From Paracoccus amoyensis (GTDB lineage Bacteria > Pseudomonadota > Alphaproteobacteria > Rhodobacterales > Rhodobacteraceae), in assembly GCF_014490725.1 (NCBI RefSeq), contig NZ_JACOQL010000003.1, forward strand, positions 496,001-560,000: a stretch of DNA of 64,000 nucleotides, given 5' to 3'. The translations under genes were made by a program, and so were the position numbers. Below, one piece after another: positions 46,356 to 56,467 of this stretch (positions are counted from its first letter, which is position 1; every line of letters starts with the position of its first letter). Under the pieces are notes generated by a model, which was not told where the DNA came from, searched no databases, and saw only the letters and a program-made list of their open reading frames with translations.

Positions 46356-47105
46356 ATGGAACGCGCAAAAGACATGGCATATCTGGCGGCGGTGGCGGCA
46401 TTTGTCGGCAGCGGCCTGGCATTTGCACTGTCTTCGCAGGCCGAGGTCGCCCCCTCTACCGCATCCGCGACCAGTACGCTGTTGATGTACCCGGCGGTCG
46501 TCATGCCCCAGACATCGCAGATTGCGGATTTGCCCCATATATTCCTGCATCCACAGAACCCTGTCATCTGGGCGCTATTGATCAGCCTATGGGGGCTGTT
46601 GATCCTTGATGCCATTCTAAGGCTTGTCGAACCTGGGAAGGATAGGAACGGTCCGTCGTGTCTGTATTTCGGTGTCGCGCTGATCGTCGGGGCGATCTGG
46701 CCCTGGACCTATGACCAAAGCCCGGTCATGGCCACGCTCGGGGCACTGGTGATGTTGAACGCAGGCCTGGCCGCAGCGTTGCGCGATGGAAGTATTCGCC
46801 GGCCAGCGATCGGCTTTTTCGCTGGATGGAGCACGGGTGTTGGCAGCATCACCGTGCTGTCCCTGATAGGTGGAAAGTTCGGCCTGTCGATGGTCGTCAC
46901 GGCCAGTATCGTCCTGATCTTCGGCGCGGTTATCGGCGTTATCGTCCAGCATGAGTTGAACCACAGGATCAGCTATGCCATCGCGATGATCCTGGTGTTC
47001 TGCGGTCTGGCCATCGCGACAATGGGTGGCAGTATGGTTGTCGCGCTGGCGGCGATCTTCAGCGTTTCGGCAATGGCCGTCATGCTGATCCGCGCCGCCA
47101 GTTAG
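46356..47105 (+). CDS. Hydrophobic membrane protein of unknown function
   Basis: A 249-residue protein with about seven hydrophobic segments, for example [18 protein letters not shown] at the start, [35 protein letters not shown], and a C-terminal run [17 protein letters not shown] recognise no family motif. TspO-like or tryptophan-rich-sensory features are only weakly suggested by the Trp positions (WPWTYDQ). Start choice is uncertain (ATG 46356 or 46374; a TTG at 46347). It converges on der, overlapping its stop by 4 bases. Confidence 0.75.
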   Translation: MERAKDMAYLAAVAAFVGSGLAFALSSQAEVAPSTASATSTLLMYPAVVMPQTSQIADLPHIFLHPQNPVIWALLISLWGLLILDAILRLVEPGKDRNGPSCLYFGVALIVGAIWPWTYDQSPVMATLGALVMLNAGLAAALRDGSIRRPAIGFFAGWSTGVGSITVLSLIGGKFGLSMVVTASIVLIFGAVIGVIVQHELNHRISYAIAMILVFCGLAIATMGGSMVVALAAIFSVSAMAVMLIRAAS

Positions 47106-48586
47106 CTGCCCTTGGGCTTTTGCCGGTTCTTGTGTTTGGACAAGGCGCCCGACTGATTGATCTTGTTCGCCTTGGCCCTGTAGGGGTTGTCATTCCCCTG
47201 ATCGCGGAAGAACAGGCGGATCGGCGTGCCGGGCATGTCAAAGTCCTGACGCAACCCGTTGATCAGATAGCGTTGATAGCTGTCGGGCAGCTTATCCGTA
47301 TGCGTGGCCTTGACGATAAAGGCGGGCGGGCGCGTTTTCACCTGCGTCATATAGCGCAGCCGGATACGCCGACCGCCCGGTGCGGGCGGTGGATGGCTTT
47401 CCGTCATCGCCTCGAGCCAGCGGTTCAGGCGCGCGGTCGAGATCCGGCGGTTCCAGACCTCATGCGCTTTGAGAATTGCATTGTGCAGACGATCCAGCCC
47501 CTTGCCCGTGCGGGCCGATACGGTAACCATCGGCGCACCCCTGAGCTGAGGCAACAGACGTTCGAGGCTTTCGCGAAGCTCTTTCAGCTTCTCGGCCTTT
47601 TCGTCTTCCAGATCCCACTTGTTCGCGGCAATCACAACGGCCCGCCCCTCGGTTTCCGCGAAATCGGCAATCCGCAGATCCTGCTGCTCGAACGGAATGG
47701 CGACATCCAGCAGGACGACGACCACTTCGGCAAAGCGGACAGCGCGCAGACCATCGGCGACCGAAAGTTTCTCAAGCTTGTCCGTGACCTTGGCGCGCTT
47801 GCGCATCCCGGCGGTGTCAAAAATTCGCATGGGCGTGCCCATGAAATCGGTCGTCACACTGATCGAATCGCGGGTGATCCCGGCTTCGGGGCCGGTCAGC
47901 AGACGATCCTCACCGATGATCTTGTTGATCAGCGTCGATTTTCCGGCATTCGGACGGCCGATGACGGCCAGCTGCAACGGGCGTTCAGCCGAAGGGCGCC
48001 AAGCCTCTTCCCCCTCGCCGGACTCGGCATCCTCATCGGACAGATCGACATCGGTTTCGGCGGCGATGGGCGCGGGACGTTCGGCCTCGATCTGGTCAAC
48101 CAGCGGGACGAGGGCGCGATACAGGTCGTCCATCCCCTCGCCATGTTCGGCAGAGATGCGCAAGGGCTCGCCCAGACCAAGGGCGTAACCTTCCATCGCG
48201 CCCGCCTCACCAGCCCGACCTTCGGACTTGTTGGCGGCCAGAATAACGTGTTTGGCGCGACGGCGCAGAATTTCAGCGAAATATTCGTCGGCAGCCGTGA
48301 CGCCCACACGCGCGTCAATGACGAAAAGGCAAACGTCAGCCTCGTCGACCGCACGTTCGGTCAGGCGGCGCATACGACCTTGCAGGCTGTCATCTTCGGC
48401 CATTTCCAGACCGGCGCTATCAATGACGATAAAGCGCAGATCGCCCAGACGACCGGCCCCTTCGCGCAGGTCACGGGTAACACCCGGCTGGTCATCGACC
48501 AAAGCCAGCTTCTTACCAACCAAACGATTGAACAGCGTTGATTTGCCGACGTTAGGCCGACCGACAATGGCAAGTGTAAAGCTCAT
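47102..48586 (-). CDS. der: Ribosome-biogenesis GTPase Der (EngA)
   Basis: A 494-residue tandem GTPase needed for 50S assembly. The first G domain has [12 protein letters not shown] near residue 8 and DSAGLE; the second has [16 protein letters not shown] near 210, DTAGMRKR and [13 protein letters not shown]-terminal KH-like domain follows ([19 protein letters not shown]). An acidic linker ([16 protein letters not shown]) separates the domains. It overlaps bamB by 4 bases, a common arrangement. Confidence 0.97.
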   Translation of the reverse strand: MSFTLAIVGRPNVGKSTLFNRLVGKKLALVDDQPGVTRDLREGAGRLGDLRFIVIDSAGLEMAEDDSLQGRMRRLTERAVDEADVCLFVIDARVGVTAADEYFAEILRRRAKHVILAANKSEGRAGEAGAMEGYALGLGEPLRISAEHGEGMDDLYRALVPLVDQIEAERPAPIAAETDVDLSDEDAESGEGEEAWRPSAERPLQLAVIGRPNAGKSTLINKIIGEDRLLTGPEAGITRDSISVTTDFMGTPMRIFDTAGMRKRAKVTDKLEKLSVADGLRAVRFAEVVVVLLDVAIPFEQQDLRIADFAETEGRAVVIAANKWDLEDEKAEKLKELRESLERLLPQLRGAPMVTVSARTGKGLDRLHNAILKAHEVWNRRISTARLNRWLEAMTESHPPPAPGGRRIRLRYMTQVKTRPPAFIVKATHTDKLPDSYQRYLINGLRQDFDMPGTPIRLFFRDQGNDNPYRAKANKINQSGALSKHKNRQKPKGS

Positions 48587-49911
48587 CGGAATGCGTGCAG
48601 TTGGCCCTTGCGGGACACGACGTAAAGAGTTTGACCGGCAACCACAGGGGCCGAGGTCGCGCCGTCCGGAATCTGACCTTGGCCGACAAGCTGTCCTGAC
48701 CTTGGATCAAACGCCCGCAGCACACCATCAGATGATGCCACGAACAGTCGACCGCCGGCCAGAACCGGGCCGAAATGGGCATAGATGCTGTCCTGACGCT
48801 TGGGCTTGGTATCGGTGTAATATGGCAGGTCGACCCGCCAGATCACGCCGCCGCTTGCCGCATCCAGACGCACCAGCTGTGCCTGATCATTGACGGCAAA
48901 GACCGAACCGCCTGCCACAACGACGGGGCTATTTGCGCCATCGCGGCTGGACCAGTTTTCGATCCCACTGCTGAGTTCGACCGAATTGATGCGCCCGGCA
49001 GAGCTGCCGCCAAATACATTTCCGCCGGAAATCACCGGATCACCGGTGACATCGCGGATGGCAGTATAGGCGCGGCCACGACGTGTCCCTGCGATCTGAG
49101 AGGTCCAAACTGGCAAGCCGTCAGCAGTATTGACCGCCATCAACTCACCCGAGGAAAAGCCGAAGACCACGGTATTGCCCTGCACGGCCGGAACCGTAAC
49201 CCCCATGATCCCCGCATTCGAGGGGTTGCCGGAAGCCTGCCACAATGCCTTGCCATCCGATGCACGCACCGCCCAGCCGACATTGTTGCGCGCGGTCACA
49301 TAGACAACGCCATTCTGGACCGCGGGACCGCCGCTGATCGGCGCATCGACCCGCTGCCGCCACAACACGCCGCCCGAACGTGCGTCAAGTGCCACCAGCT
49401 CGCCAAAACCTGTGGTGACAAACACCTTGCCAGCTTCATAGGCAACACCGCCGCCCGACACGCTATAGGACGTTTCCAATGCCGGGGTAACATCGGTGGA
49501 CCATGCCGTGCCGCCCGAAACTGGCGAGGCGGTTACGCGTGCGCGGCTGTCCAGCGTATAGACAAGCCCGCCCCCAACAACCGGATCAGCGCTGATCCGG
49601 TGACGGCGATCATTGCCTGAACCGATATTGTTCGACCAGATGCGGGTGGTTCCGGCGCCAAGCGCCACATGCCCCGGCTGATGCGCGGCATTTCCGCCGC
49701 GCTGCGACCATTCGCCATTCGTCTGCGGTGCGGCCAGCGACAGCGCAGTCGAGGTAACCGGTGCCGGTCCTTCGATCGCGGGCCCGTCGGGCGAGGTTAC
49801 GGCAAGCGGATCAAGCCGTTCACCGGGCAGGATCACTTCGCGTTCTCCGCAGGCCGACAGGCCAAGCGCAACAACGGTCAGGGCCGTGGTCAATCGCAGC
49901 ATGGCGGTCAT
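48583..49911 (-). CDS. bamB: Outer-membrane assembly lipoprotein BamB
   Basis: A 442-residue beta-propeller lipoprotein of the BAM complex. The signal and lipobox read [10 protein letters not shown] (lipid Cys near residue 21). PQQ-like repeat blades recur across the protein, e.g. [50 protein letters not shown] and [20 protein letters not shown]. It sits between a YfgM-like gene and der, as in many proteobacteria. Confidence 0.94.
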   Translation of the reverse strand: MTAMLRLTTALTVVALGLSACGEREVILPGERLDPLAVTSPDGPAIEGPAPVTSTALSLAAPQTNGEWSQRGGNAAHQPGHVALGAGTTRIWSNNIGSGNDRRHRISADPVVGGGLVYTLDSRARVTASPVSGGTAWSTDVTPALETSYSVSGGGVAYEAGKVFVTTGFGELVALDARSGGVLWRQRVDAPISGGPAVQNGVVYVTARNNVGWAVRASDGKALWQASGNPSNAGIMGVTVPAVQGNTVVFGFSSGELMAVNTADGLPVWTSQIAGTRRGRAYTAIRDVTGDPVISGGNVFGGSSAGRINSVELSSGIENWSSRDGANSPVVVAGGSVFAVNDQAQLVRLDAASGGVIWRVDLPYYTDTKPKRQDSIYAHFGPVLAGGRLFVASSDGVLRAFDPRSGQLVGQGQIPDGATSAPVVAGQTLYVVSRKGQLHAFR

Positions 49912-49953
49912 ACTCGCCTCTCCCTCGTCTCTTTATTATTGGCTACGTGGCAA

Positions 49954-50622
49954 TCAGCCCGCAATCGTGCTTTCGGTCATTTCAGGCTCTTCGCCCAAAG
50001 CGATCATCATCTCTGACAGGCGACGGCGCAAGCCTTCGCTAAGGCCATCTTTTTGCTGAATCTGACGAATCAGGCTGATGGCATCATCTTTGCGGCCAGC
50101 ATCAATCAGTGCGACAGCCTTTTGCTCCAGCGCAAGCAGTTCGAATGGCGCACCCGTGCGTGACAAGCGCGACAGAATTTCGTCACGTTCTGCCGGTTCC
50201 ATATCGCGGCCCTGCAACATCACCAGCTTCAATTCGGCCAGATCGTGCAACACCGTATCGGTTTCCGGATCGCCGGCAACCGCACGCAAAGCCTCAATCG
50301 CGGCATCCTTGCCACCGGCGGCTGCCCAATCGCCCGCGGCCAGCAAGGCAGCCACGACGCGGCGGCCTTCTGCGCCATTCGGATCGACCTGCATGATCGC
50401 GGCAGGATCACCCGCATCTTCCGCCGCAAGCACAGCATCACCCCACTCCCGAGCGTTTGCCGCATCCCGCGCCTGACTGTATTCGCGCCAGATCACACCG
50501 CCGACGATCAGAAGAATGATCAGCAGCGCCAGCCAACCCCAACGGCGATACAGCCGAAAAAGCCGTTCGCGGCGAAGGTCGTCGAATACCTCGTCAATGA
50601 AACTGTCGTTCTGGTTGGCCAT
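49954..50622 (-). CDS. YfgM/TPR-like inner-membrane protein
   Basis: A 222-residue protein with an N-terminal cytoplasmic segment (MANQNDSFIDEVFDDLRRERLFRLYRRWG, read as two parts), one membrane anchor (WLALLIILLIVGGVIW near residue 30), and periplasmic TPR-like helices. The ATG at 50622 follows GGAAGG; an in-frame start at 50658 lacks a site. YfgM in E. coli works with SecYEG/PpiD as a periplasmic chaperone. The yfgM-bamB-der order supports the call. Confidence 0.88.
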   Translation of the reverse strand: MANQNDSFIDEVFDDLRRERLFRLYRRWGWLALLIILLIVGGVIWREYSQARDAANAREWGDAVLAAEDAGDPAAIMQVDPNGAEGRRVVAALLAAGDWAAAGGKDAAIEALRAVAGDPETDTVLHDLAELKLVMLQGRDMEPAERDEILSRLSRTGAPFELLALEQKAVALIDAGRKDDAISLIRQIQQKDGLSEGLRRRLSEMMIALGEEPEMTESTIAG

Positions 50623-50712
50623 CGGCGCCTTCCGCAAAATTTTGTTGCGTTTGGTCATATACCGCGAAGACAGGAAATGCCAATGCCGCAGCGTGGCTGC
50701 ATCGCCATCTGA

Positions 50713-51354
50713 TCAAGCGAAAATGAAATCGCCCTCATTGATCGCAGCCAAAGCTGCATCGTGATGGGGTTCAGACGCGGTCAGGGTATGCTCGATCAAA
50801 TACCCGTCCGGCTTTGCCAGACTGTTATCTGCTTCGGGCGGGGTCGGATGATTGAGCAAAATCTTGTTCAGCGCCATTTCAAAATCAAAGATGACTTCCT
50901 TTTCAACAACAGCGCTGAAATCAAAATGGTCTGCAACCAGCCTGGGTCCGACCACACCTTCAGGCATGGAAAACGTGGATTCGATCAAGGGGTCATGTCC
51001 CCAGGATGCCTGCCCGCTGCTTTCATAGACCTTGAGTTCGAAAACCTCGTTCAGCCTATCGAAATTCTTCGCACTCAGCTGAAATGCAAAGCGGTCGTCC
51101 GCACCCAGCAGCAACTGTTTCGACAGGGGCGGCTGTTCGGCCCGGCCAGCCGCATGTGACCATGATACTCCATCAAAATCGGCGACATCGCCCGACAGAG
51201 GCATCACTTCGACGAAAACCGTTTTTGAACTGGCAGTGGTCTGTTCTATCCAGAAACTGACCGCGCCCTCGGCGGCAGGGTTTTCGCCACCAATCACAGG
51301 CTGCCCCAAATCAGAGGATATCGTCCAACCATTACTTTGCGCGATGATCGGCAT
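50713..51354 (-). CDS. Hypothetical protein, unknown function
   Basis: A 213-residue soluble, acidic protein with no signal peptide or membrane segment. It starts MPIIAQSNGWTISSDLGQP and has a middle region VFELKVYESSGQASWGHDPLIE. I recognise no family. The visible pattern of short beta-like stretches would fit a beta-sandwich. It lies alone between the YfgM-like gene and the sodB terminator. Codon use resembles its neighbours, so it is likely a real gene. Confidence 0.65.
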   Translation of the reverse strand: MPIIAQSNGWTISSDLGQPVIGGENPAAEGAVSFWIEQTTASSKTVFVEVMPLSGDVADFDGVSWSHAAGRAEQPPLSKQLLLGADDRFAFQLSAKNFDRLNEVFELKVYESSGQASWGHDPLIESTFSMPEGVVGPRLVADHFDFSAVVEKEVIFDFEMALNKILLNHPTPPEADNSLAKPDGYLIEHTLTASEPHHDAALAAINEGDFIFA

Positions 51355-51443
51355 TTGTCCTCGGGCGTTTTGGGGAAATCATGCTTACCTTTTCAGACTA
51401 CATCCCTCCAAGTCAAATAATATCTTTCAGCAGGCAACAGAAA

Positions 51444-51468
51444 AACCCGCTGCAAGATGCAGCGGGTT
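51444..51468 (-). terminator. Rho-independent terminator of sodB
   Basis: AACCCGCTGCA (51444-51454) and TGCAGCGGGTT (51458-51468) form a perfect 11-base stem with a 3-base loop. On the minus strand, a T-run (complement of 51441-51445) follows. It begins 28 bases after the sodB stop. Confidence 0.92.
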
Positions 51469-51495
51469 CAAGTCAGATCATCAAACTGATCGCGA

Positions 51496-52095
51496 TTACA
51501 GACGCGATGCCACGTTATCCCAGTTGACCAGATTGTTCAGGAAATTTTCCAGATATTTCGGGCGCACATTACGGAAATCAATGTAATAGCTGTGTTCCCA
51601 GACATCGCAGCCCAGCAGCGCGGTTTGACCAAAGCACAGGGGGTTTACGCCGTTTTCGGTTTTGGTGATCTCCAGGCTGCCATCGGCATTCTTGACCAGC
51701 CAGACCCAACCAGAGCCGAACTGACCAACACCTGCTTCGGCAAATTTCTTTTTGAATTCATCAACCGAACCAAAGGAATCAACAATCGCCTTTTCCAGAT
51801 TGGCTGGCATGGCGCCCGAATCCGGGCTCATCATTTCCCAGAACTGGCTGTGGTTCCAATGCTGGCTGGCATTGTTGAAAATGCCATTCTGCGCAACCGC
51901 GCCCTTGGAATAGGTCCCGGTAACGATATCTTCCAGCGACTTGCCTTCCCATTCGGTGCCGGCAATCAGCTCGTTCAGCTTGTCGACATAAGCCTTGTGG
52001 TGCTTGTCGTGGTGATATTCCAGTGTCTCTTTCGACATGCCGCCTGCGGCAAGCGCATCATGGGCATAAGGAAGATCGGGAAGCGTGAAAGCCAT
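51496..52095 (-). CDS. sodB: Superoxide dismutase, Fe/Mn type
   Basis: A 199-residue dismutase. ATG 52095 follows AAAAGGACC. Seen: the N-terminal His region TLEYHHDKHHKAYVDKLNEL, NHSQFWEMMSP with the second His region near residue 75, and the metal ligands in CDVWEHSYYIDFRN near 155. Length and the FGSGWVWLV block are typical of FeSOD/cambialistic forms. The metal cannot be assigned with certainty from sequence. It is separated from soxG by 154 bases. Confidence 0.96.
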   Translation of the reverse strand: MAFTLPDLPYAHDALAAGGMSKETLEYHHDKHHKAYVDKLNELIAGTEWEGKSLEDIVTGTYSKGAVAQNGIFNNASQHWNHSQFWEMMSPDSGAMPANLEKAIVDSFGSVDEFKKKFAEAGVGQFGSGWVWLVKNADGSLEITKTENGVNPLCFGQTALLGCDVWEHSYYIDFRNVRPKYLENFLNNLVNWDNVASRL

Positions 52096-52249
52096 TTTAC
52101 GGTCCTTTTCTGAAAGGGTGGCAGTTTCGGTCGGGCGCACAGTCCCGCATTCACCGGGACAACGCAATACCACTAGGTCAGGTTCCTGCCAGAGCAGATG
52201 AAAGAGGCACGAACAGGCTTGTCACGCCCCTTTCGTCGGCAAATGCCGA

Positions 52250-52768
52250 TCAGCGCGGGGCCAACTGACTGCCTGCAAGGGTCGCGTTATTCAGGATCAG
52301 CCCCAGATAATCGGCGGTTGAGCGGAAACCGATCAGCCTGAACCCGCCGTCGATTCGCCAAATCGCAGCCGCTGTCTGGGCGGCGCGGGTGCGACGCAAT
52401 CCATCCTGTGGCAGTTCCACGAAATCCACAGGGGACAGCTTGGCCAGAACATCCGTGGCATGCGGGCCGACCACGTCAAAGACGGCACGCGCATCGGACA
52501 CATTCACCACCAGCGAATGTTCCCCGGTCAGCGCCTGTTCCAAAGCCGCGATCGCCCCGGCCGTTTCCGAAACTGGCAAGATCAGAAGCAGTTCATCGGG
52601 CGACATCCAGCCAAGGCTGCGGCTGTCATCGGTCGTGATCCGCGTGACGTCCGGAAGGGCCAATCCCACGGCTTCGGCAATCGCATCGCCTGCGCGGGCG
52701 AAATCGGCGCGGATCGTTACCATACCAAGGTTTTCGGCGCGGGTGATTGTTGCAAGCGCGTCAGCCAT
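52250..52768 (-). CDS. soxG: Sarcosine oxidase gamma subunit
   Basis: A 172-residue subunit of heterotetrameric sarcosine oxidase. Seen: SLGWMSPDELLLILP near residue 52, LVVNVSDARAVFDVVGPHATDVLAKL and a C-terminal FRLIGFRSTADYLGLILNN. These match the SoxG fold, related to the GcvT N-domain. It overlaps soxA by 8 bases and is the last gene of the operon. It has no catalytic site of its own; it stabilises the complex. Confidence 0.93.
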   Translation of the reverse strand: MADALATITRAENLGMVTIRADFARAGDAIAEAVGLALPDVTRITTDDSRSLGWMSPDELLLILPVSETAGAIAALEQALTGEHSLVVNVSDARAVFDVVGPHATDVLAKLSPVDFVELPQDGLRRTRAAQTAAAIWRIDGGFRLIGFRSTADYLGLILNNATLAGSQLAPR

Positions 52769-55691
52769 TCAGACGGCTCCCTTCCTTGTCATAGAATACC
52801 GGATCGACGATCCGTCCCTTCAGCACCTCGCCCGAGGGCATCGGAAACTCCAGCTCCTGCCCCATCCGGTCGGGACCGTGGCGCACCAGGGCCATGGCGA
52901 TCGGACGATCCAGCGTCGGCGAATAATAGCTAGAGGTAACGCGCCCCTGTGTCTTGCGCTGACCATTGGCATTCGTGCCCTCATCCACGGCAAGCGCACC
53001 GTCTGGAATGATCCGCTTATCCAGACTTTCCAGACCGACCAACTGCCAGCGGGACCGCTGTTTCATAAAGCTGCGCGACTGCGCACGTTTGCCGATATAG
53101 TCTTGCTTCTTCTTCGAAATCGCCCAGCCAAGGCCAAGATCCTGCGGAATGATGGTGCCGTCGGTTTCATCGCCGATCATGATGAAGCCCTTTTCGGCGC
53201 GCATCACGTGCATCGCCTCGGTTCCATAGGGGGTGATGTTCAGATCGCGTCCGGCCTCGTGCAGTTTTTCCCACAGCTCCAGACCGCGACCGGCAGGAAC
53301 GGCGATTTCATAGCTAAGCTCGCCCGAGAAGCTGATCCGGTAAATCCGCGCAGGTATGCCGCCAATCTGACCTTCGGCCCATGTCATGAAGGGCAGCGCC
53401 TCTTGCGACAGGTCGATATCGCCGCCCAGACGCTGCAACAGCTCTCGCGCCTTGGGGCCGGCGACGGCGATCTGCGCATATTGTTCGGTCAGGTTGGCGG
53501 TATATACCTGCCAGTCCCACCATTCGCATTGCAGCCAATCTTCCATATGACCGTGAATACGGTCCGCACCGCCGGTGGTCGTGTGGCACAGCCAGGTATC
53601 GTCAGACAGGCGTGCCACCACGCCGTCATCCATCAGGAACCCGTTTTCGCTGCACATCAGGCCATAGCGGCATTTGCCGACCGGCAGCGTGGACATCATG
53701 TTGGTATACAGCATGTCCAACAACTTGCCCGCATCCGGCCCCTTGACGATGATCTTGCCCAACGTTGATGCGTCCAGCGTGCCCACGCTGCGCCGCACCG
53801 CCAAAATCTCGCGGTTGACCGCCTTGTCCCGATCTTCGCCTGCCTGCGGATAACAATAGGGACGCCGCCAATGGCCGACGGGTTCCCAGGATGCGCCATG
53901 CGCTTCGTGCCAGGCATGCATCGGCGTCTTGCGCAGCGGCTGAAACGCATCGCCCCGCGCATCGGCAGCGATCGTAGCCAGCGTCACCGGCGTATAGGGC
54001 GGACGGAAAGTCGTTGTGCCGGTTGCCGGGATGGGTTGCGACAGGGCGTTGGACAGGATCGCAAGACCGTTGATATTGCTGACCTTCCCTTGATCCGTTG
54101 CCATACCAAGCGTGGTGTAACGCTTGGTATGTTCGACAGATGCATAGCCTTCGCGGGCGGCCAGCTGGACATCGCTGACCTTCACATCATTCTGGAAATC
54201 CAGCCACATCTTTGCCCGCAGCTTATAGGGCGCGTTTTGAGGCATGACCCAGACGGGCATGGTCGGCAGTTCGCGCCGTTCCAGATCGCCCGCGGCGCGA
54301 AGATCGCCATTGGCGGCGCCGACGGCGGTGACGTTGCCTTGGCCATCAGCGCCCAGGGGAGGACGTTCGGGATTGGGGCGGAACATGGCCTCTGCCTCGT
54401 CCCACAACAGCTTGCCGCCGCAATGGCTCCACAAATGAACGACGGGCGACCAGCCGCCGGACATGGCAACGACATCGCAATCCAGCGTGCCAATCTGTTG
54501 GCCATCACCCTGCTGTCTGCACAGCACGACACCATCGACGTGGCGACCGCCTTTGACCTTGGCGATGCCGGTATCGGTCAGGACCGGAATATTGGCGGCG
54601 CGCACGGCCTGTGCCAATTCGCTGTCGGCAGTCGGGCGGGCGTCGATGACCGCAGCAACCTCCAGCCCCGAATCATGGGCGATCAGCGCCGTGCGATAAG
54701 CGTCATCATTATTGGTGACGACAACAATACGCTTGCCCGGCGCGACACCGTAATTCACGATGAAATCCCGCACGGCCGAGGCCAGCATCACTCCCGGCAC
54801 ATCGTTGCAGGCGAAAGCCAGCGGACGCTCCAGCGCGCCGGTTGCAGTGACGACCTGCTGGGTCCGAATGCGCCACAGGCGCTGACGGGGGATGCCCTGG
54901 TTCGGGTCGTGATCCGCCAGGGCCTCGCGGGCAATCAGATAGCCGTGGTCATATAGCCCGGTCGCCATCGTGTTGCGGCGCATGGTGACGTTTTCGCGGC
55001 GTTCCAGATCGGCGACCAGCGCATTGACGACCGCTGCCCCACCTTTGTGATCGACCGGGGTTCTGCCGCCCCAGATGGGGCTTTGTCCCAGCACGATCAC
55101 ACGCTGGCCCTGGTCGGCAGCCTGTTTCGCCGCCTGTAATCCCGCGATACCGCCGCCCACGACGACGACATCGGCAAAAGCATAGGCCTGTTCATAACGA
55201 TCGGGATCAGGATCGGTCGGCGCACGGCCAAGACCCGCGCTGCGGCGGATGATGGGTTCAAACACATGCTTCCAGAACGGACGCGGATGCATGAAGGTCT
55301 TGTAATAAAAGCCCGCCGGAAACATCGGCGACAGCCAATTGTTCACCGCGCCAATATCGGCGTCCAGCGAGGGCCAGCAGTTCTGACTGCCCAGCACCAT
55401 CCCCGGCAGAAGCGTTGTGGTGGTCGCGCGCTGGTTCGGCTCGAACCGGCCGCCTTGTCCGAGACCGAACAGGGCGTTCGGTTCCTCGGCACCGCTGGCA
55501 ATGGGGCCGCGGGGGCGGTGATATTTGAACGACCGGCCCATCAGCATCTGGCCGTTCGCCAGCATGGCCGAGGCCAGGGTATCACCTTCCAGGCCCCGCA
55601 AATGGCGTCCGTCAAATCGGAACGGGATCTGGAAGGCACGGTCGATCAGGCGGCCGCCCTGCGGCAGGCGGAAAGGAGCGGTATAGGTCAT
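52761..55691 (-). CDS. soxA: Sarcosine oxidase alpha subunit
   Basis: A 976-residue subunit of the enzyme that converts sarcosine, O2 and tetrahydrofolate to glycine, H2O2 and 5,10-methylene-THF. The N-terminal 2Fe-2S-like fold region includes GRSFKYHRPRGPIASGAEEPNALF (two parts). The NAD-binding Rossmann site is VVVVGGGIAGLQAAKQAADQG near residue 175. A second nucleotide site follows around 310-330. The C-terminal 380 residues form a GcvT-like THF-binding domain with MSTLPVGKCRYGLMCSENGF and LGLGWAISKKKQDYIGKRA. It overlaps soxD by 4 bases and soxG by 8. Confidence 0.96.
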   Translation of the reverse strand: MTYTAPFRLPQGGRLIDRAFQIPFRFDGRHLRGLEGDTLASAMLANGQMLMGRSFKYHRPRGPIASGAEEPNALFGLGQGGRFEPNQRATTTTLLPGMVLGSQNCWPSLDADIGAVNNWLSPMFPAGFYYKTFMHPRPFWKHVFEPIIRRSAGLGRAPTDPDPDRYEQAYAFADVVVVGGGIAGLQAAKQAADQGQRVIVLGQSPIWGGRTPVDHKGGAAVVNALVADLERRENVTMRRNTMATGLYDHGYLIAREALADHDPNQGIPRQRLWRIRTQQVVTATGALERPLAFACNDVPGVMLASAVRDFIVNYGVAPGKRIVVVTNNDDAYRTALIAHDSGLEVAAVIDARPTADSELAQAVRAANIPVLTDTGIAKVKGGRHVDGVVLCRQQGDGQQIGTLDCDVVAMSGGWSPVVHLWSHCGGKLLWDEAEAMFRPNPERPPLGADGQGNVTAVGAANGDLRAAGDLERRELPTMPVWVMPQNAPYKLRAKMWLDFQNDVKVSDVQLAAREGYASVEHTKRYTTLGMATDQGKVSNINGLAILSNALSQPIPATGTTTFRPPYTPVTLATIAADARGDAFQPLRKTPMHAWHEAHGASWEPVGHWRRPYCYPQAGEDRDKAVNREILAVRRSVGTLDASTLGKIIVKGPDAGKLLDMLYTNMMSTLPVGKCRYGLMCSENGFLMDDGVVARLSDDTWLCHTTTGGADRIHGHMEDWLQCEWWDWQVYTANLTEQYAQIAVAGPKARELLQRLGGDIDLSQEALPFMTWAEGQIGGIPARIYRISFSGELSYEIAVPAGRGLELWEKLHEAGRDLNITPYGTEAMHVMRAEKGFIMIGDETDGTIIPQDLGLGWAISKKKQDYIGKRAQSRSFMKQRSRWQLVGLESLDKRIIPDGALAVDEGTNANGQRKTQGRVTSSYYSPTLDRPIAMALVRHGPDRMGQELEFPMPSGEVLKGRIVDPVFYDKEGSRLNG

Positions 55692-56023
55692 TCGGCGCGT
55701 GTCCAGTCAGGGTTCCAGTCGGGACTAACCTTGCGGATCGCCGCGACGATGTCATCGGTCGGATGCGGGGTCTGGGCCCTGTAGGTGCCATAGACCTGCA
55801 ATGTGTTCGTGTCGCGGGCTGCCAGGAACCATTTGCCGCAGCCATAGGCATGGCGCCAGCGTTCGAAATGCACGCCTTTTTCGTTCTTGCGATCAAACAT
55901 ATAGGCCTCGAACTGCTGATCATCGCCATCGGGCCCGACGCGTTTCAGGTGCGCTTCGCCCCCAGGGGCCAGTTCGGTTTCTTCGGCGGCGACGCCGCAA
56001 TAAGGGCACGTCAAAATCAGCAT
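55688..56023 (-). CDS. soxD: Sarcosine oxidase delta subunit
   Basis: A 111-residue zinc-binding subunit. Seen: CPYCG at residues 6-10 and RHAYGCGKWF near 57-66, supplying the Cys/His zinc ligands, with the conserved NEKGVHFERW just before. It overlaps soxA by 4 bases and abuts the tfoX-like gene (its ATG is 1 base from that stop). Length and motifs are typical. Confidence 0.95.
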   Translation of the reverse strand: MLILTCPYCGVAAEETELAPGGEAHLKRVGPDGDDQQFEAYMFDRKNEKGVHFERWRHAYGCGKWFLAARDTNTLQVYGTYRAQTPHPTDDIVAAIRKVSPDWNPDWTRAE

Positions 56024-56359
56024 CTAGGCATCTTTCGCAGGCAGGTGAGAGACAAATTCAAGCGACATTCGCGCCAAGGCACGACGCAAACCGTCGTCTT
56101 CAAGCGGGTCACCGGACAACCAGATAAAGCCACGCTTTGCGCGACCGCCTTGGATCATCGGTTCGGTTCCGGCAAATGTAAGAGCTTTGTCTTGGGCGTC
56201 TGGACCGACGCGATACATGGCACGACCTTTGCGCGCCGCACAAAGCATGTGGCCGTTCAGCATATAGCATAGTCCGCCAAACATCGCCTTGCTGGCGATG
56301 TCTGCGGGATAGCCAAGATCATGAAGCATTCTGGCTTCAAGCGCGGGATCGCGTGTCAT
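56024..56359 (-). CDS. TfoX/Sxy N-terminal-domain protein
   Basis: A 111-residue protein with only the TfoX N-terminal domain: DIASKAMFGGLCYMLNGHMLCAARKGRAMYRV (two parts, residues 20-50) and the C-terminal helix DDGLRRALARMSLEFVSHL. Full TfoX regulates competence in Haemophilus; short N-domain-only versions are common in alphaproteobacteria with no known role. It is inserted between soxB and soxD and abuts soxD, so it is likely co-transcribed with sarcosine oxidase. Confidence 0.88.
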   Translation of the reverse strand: MTRDPALEARMLHDLGYPADIASKAMFGGLCYMLNGHMLCAARKGRAMYRVGPDAQDKALTFAGTEPMIQGGRAKRGFIWLSGDPLEDDGLRRALARMSLEFVSHLPAKDA

Positions 56360-56384
56360 GGATAGCCCCGCAGATATGCAAAGG

Positions 56385-56435
56385 CCGGGGGCTGACTGCC
56401 CCCGGACCCCCGTGGATATTTCCGCACAGAAGATG
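56385..56435 (+). repeat. Dispersed hairpin repeat, copy 2
   Basis: CCGGGGGC (56385-56392) pairs with GCCCCCGG (56398-56405) over the loop TGACT. It is followed by ACCCCCGT and then GGATATTT (56414-56421), CCG, CACAGAAGATG (56425-56435). Copies of the last part occur at 44897 and 63529. It lies between the tfoX-like gene and the small membrane protein gene. Confidence 0.85.
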
Positions 56436-56467
56436 AAGCGTTACCCCATCCCCCAGCTTTCTCGGCC

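Noticed and set aside
47120-48541. A 473-residue open frame on the plus strand
   Set aside because: It is antisense to der, whose two GTPase domains are unmistakable. The frame is a by-product of high GC and shows no family motifs.
52389-53768. A 459-residue open frame on the plus strand, and a similar one at 53871-54956
   Set aside because: Both run antisense to soxG/soxA, which have clear subunit motifs. Composition is rich in Arg, His and Gln, typical of shadow frames.
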